From: Cyanobacteria bacterium UBA8156
GTDB lineage: Bacteria > Cyanobacteriota > Cyanobacteriia > Pseudanabaenales > Pseudanabaenaceae
Length of the DNA: 6,484 nucleotides
Assembly: GCA_003456125.1 (NCBI GenBank)
Contig: DMPD01000306.1
Span: 1 to 6,484 of the forward strand
Direction: 5' to 3'
Shown here one piece after another: positions 5,529-6,484 of this stretch (the first letter of the stretch is position 1; the number at the start of each line of letters is the position of its first letter). The notes under the pieces are model-generated. The model saw nothing but the letters and a program-made list of their open reading frames with translations, did no database searches and was not told the DNA's origin. The position numbers were made by a program, and so were the translations under genes.

Positions 5529-6252
5529 CCACCGGCTCCTGCATCGCCCGCTGCATTTGTTCCTTGAGCCACGTCTCAAACAACTCGTCGATAAGCTGTC
5601 TTCGGGTGGTGTCGTCCAATTGGGCCGGGAAAAAACGCTCCAGCCGCAGAATTACATACCACTCGTCCAGGCGGGTGGGGGGCCACACCTGGCCGGGCTG
5701 GCTCACCTGCAACGCCCGGGCGATCGCCGGATGAGGCATGGTCAGCGGCGCGGGTCCGATCAAACCGCCGGTATTGGCTTCGGCCCCCTGGGAGTATTTG
5801 CGGGCCACTTCGCTGAAGGGTTCTTCCCCTTCTTTGACCCGGAAATACAACTCTTGGGCCACGCCGGGGTCTTTGACCCGAATCAGAGAGTACAAAACCT
5901 TGTCCAAGGAAGACTTGCGATTCAGAAAAAGGGTTTCTACCTTCGGCCCAAACTTTTCCTGCTTGAATTTCTCCAGCAACAGCGGGCGCAAGATCCAGTC
6001 CTCCAGTTCGGCGGCGGTGGTGCCGCTGGCGGCTAACCAGGCTTGGCGATCGGCTTCTTTATCAATCCGGTTTTGCTGGTAAAACTGCGTCAACACCTGC
6101 CGCCGTTCGTCTTCGGTACAGGCGTAATCCGCCGTCGCCTCGTCTACCAAAATGCCCCGCAACAGCTGAGGGAAAAGTTGATACCGTCGAACCAACGCCA
6201 AAACCTCGGCGGCGCTCAGTTCTCGGTTGCCAATGCGTACGGTGTTCTCCAT
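5512..6252 (-). CDS. Parvulin-type peptidyl-prolyl cis-trans isomerase
   Basis: A 246-residue PpiC/SurA-like protein, expected to catalyse proline isomerisation and help folding. The N-terminal half (about 1-115) is helical, with the acidic and charged features of a SurA-N-type chaperone domain. The parvulin domain spans about 118-207: KVLYSLIRVKD at 118-128, then EGEEPFSEVARKYSQ and the domain signature GGLIGPAPLTMPHPAIARAL at 162-181, ending in EWYVILRLERF. A C-terminal helix (about 212-240) follows. No signal peptide or membrane anchor is seen, so it is likely cytoplasmic, unlike SurA or PrsA. Similar cytosolic PpiC proteins occur in cyanobacteria, and I recall some near type I secretion genes; no such gene is in view here. 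The ATG at 6252 has no clear Shine-Dalgarno sequence. It starts 33 bases after the upstream gene ends and overlaps the proton-channel gene by 17. Confidence 0.85.
   Translation of the reverse strand: MENTVRIGNRELSAAEVLALVRRYQLFPQLLRGILVDEATADYACTEDERRQVLTQFYQQNRIDKEADRQAWLAASGTTAAELEDWILRPLLLEKFKQEKFGPKVETLFLNRKSSLDKVLYSLIRVKDPGVAQELYFRVKEGEEPFSEVARKYSQGAEANTGGLIGPAPLTMPHPAIARALQVSQPGQVWPPTRLDEWYVILRLERFFPAQLDDTTRRQLIDELFETWLKEQMQRAMQEPVGGRTV
5536..5540 (-). promoter_or_regulatory. Ribosome-binding site that fixes the GTG start of the proton-channel gene
   Basis: On the minus strand AGGAG stands seven bases before the GTG at 5528. It lies inside the last codons of the isomerase gene, so initiation is probably coupled to termination of that gene 14 bases further on. 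It favours the GTG over the ATG at 5495, which would lose the conserved LFEAGG segment. Confidence 0.65.
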
Positions 6253-6285
6253 AAGTCTGATATTTAAGCACGAACGGGCCCGGTT

Positions 6286-6484
6286 TTATTCTTTGCGCAG
6301 GTTGGCGGGGTGTTCCCGCCCCGGCAGGTTGGCCAAAATCGCTTCCACGGCTCGATAGGCGGCTAAAATGTCCCGTTCGTTGCCCCCTAGGTACAACCGT
6401 CCGAAGGTGCCCACGGCACTCACTTGCAAAATGTTGATTTGGGCAGCTTTTTCCGCTTCGTTGGCCGCGAGGGCGGCGTAGGCG
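6286..6484 (-). CDS. Possible bacterial-microcompartment-domain protein, C-terminal end only
   Basis: The last 65 codons of a minus-strand gene, whose start lies beyond the right edge; the stop TAA is at 6286-6288. The segment reads [20 protein letters not shown], then [20 protein letters not shown], and ends in EHPANLRKE. The pattern of a beta strand ([10 protein letters not shown]), a G-R-L-x-L-x-G strand, then an acidic turn and an amphipathic helix resembles the end of a BMC shell-protein domain, as in CcmK- and CcmO-like proteins. This is a pattern judgement on a fragment; a ferredoxin-like domain of another family would look similar. It is the most upstream visible gene of the minus cluster, 33 bases before the isomerase start. 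No methionine occurs in the visible part, so a start inside the window is unlikely. Confidence 0.5.
   Translation of the reverse strand, partial: AYAALAANEAEKAAQINILQVSAVGTFGRLYLGGNERDILAAYRAVEAILANLPGREHPANLRKE

Larger units (their letters stand above)
8..5727. repeat. HIP1 octamers GCGATCGC, twelve copies scattered through the window
   Basis: The palindrome GCGATCGC begins at 8, 226, 393, 1171, 1493, 1658, 2131, 4205, 4362, 4674, 5395 and 5720. Twelve copies in 6484 bases is far above chance for an octamer and is a known mark of many cyanobacterial genomes. Almost all copies are inside genes. Only one falls between 1666 and 4204, the stretch with ado, aar and the gap after them. Its function is not settled; it is a genome-wide signature, not a mobile element. 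Confidence 0.95.

Noticed and set aside
5284..6036. Long plus-strand open frame of 250 codons
   Set aside because: It is antisense to the proton-channel and isomerase genes and has no recognisable domain.
6275..6282. CGGGCCCG palindrome before the isomerase gene as a terminator
   Set aside because: The stem is only four base pairs with no loop room and no T-run follows on the transcribed strand.
1..6484. CRISPR array, tRNA, rRNA, transposase or a defence/toxin system
   Set aside because: No regularly spaced repeats, no tRNA-like cloverleaf, no rRNA segment and no recognisable transposase, nuclease or toxin motifs were seen on either strand.

Overview
The window looks like a stretch of a GC-rich cyanobacterial chromosome. 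Three things point there: twelve copies of the octamer GCGATCGC (the HIP1 repeat) in 6.5 kb; an adjacent pair of alkane-biosynthesis genes (ado, aar), a pathway known from cyanobacteria; and several families that are typical of the phylum (a DUF2808 protein, and a Nudix/winged-helix protein next to nadD). The species cannot be named from the sequence.

Layout. From 1 to 1674 three minus-strand genes form a tight cassette read right to left: nadD (NAD synthesis), a Nudix-like protein with a C-terminal winged-helix region resembling NrtR regulators, and the N-terminal part of a TPR protein cut by the window edge. A 75-bp intergenic region (1675-1749) separates nadD from the divergent ado and carries an iterated 13-bp-period motif. 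From 1750 to 3582 come ado and aar on the plus strand, separated by 90 bp that contain a strong 22-nt hairpin. The 150 bp at 3583-3732, between the convergent ends of aar and the next gene, have no gene but two hairpins that resemble a worn copy of a palindromic intergenic repeat of cyanobacteria. From 6484 down to 3733 five minus-strand genes are packed with short gaps or overlaps: the C-terminal end of a possible bacterial-microcompartment-type protein, a parvulin-type peptidyl-prolyl isomerase, an ExbB/TolQ/MotA-type proton channel subunit, hisH, and a secreted DUF2808 protein.

How they may work together. Aar reduces fatty acyl-ACP to aldehyde with NADPH, and Ado turns the aldehyde into an alkane or alkene; this is the clearest pathway here. 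NadD makes the dinucleotide precursor of NAD(P), and the Nudix-like protein may sense an NAD-related metabolite. The shared promoter region places NAD(P) supply and an NADPH-consuming pathway back to back, but co-regulation is only an inference. In the right-hand cluster hisH is embedded among envelope and folding genes, with an 8-bp overlap with exbB. No functional link is evident and the arrangement may only reflect shared transcription. I found no clear new defence or mobile system; the most interesting items are the iterated promoter motif, the ado-aar hairpin and the unusual exbB-hisH cluster.
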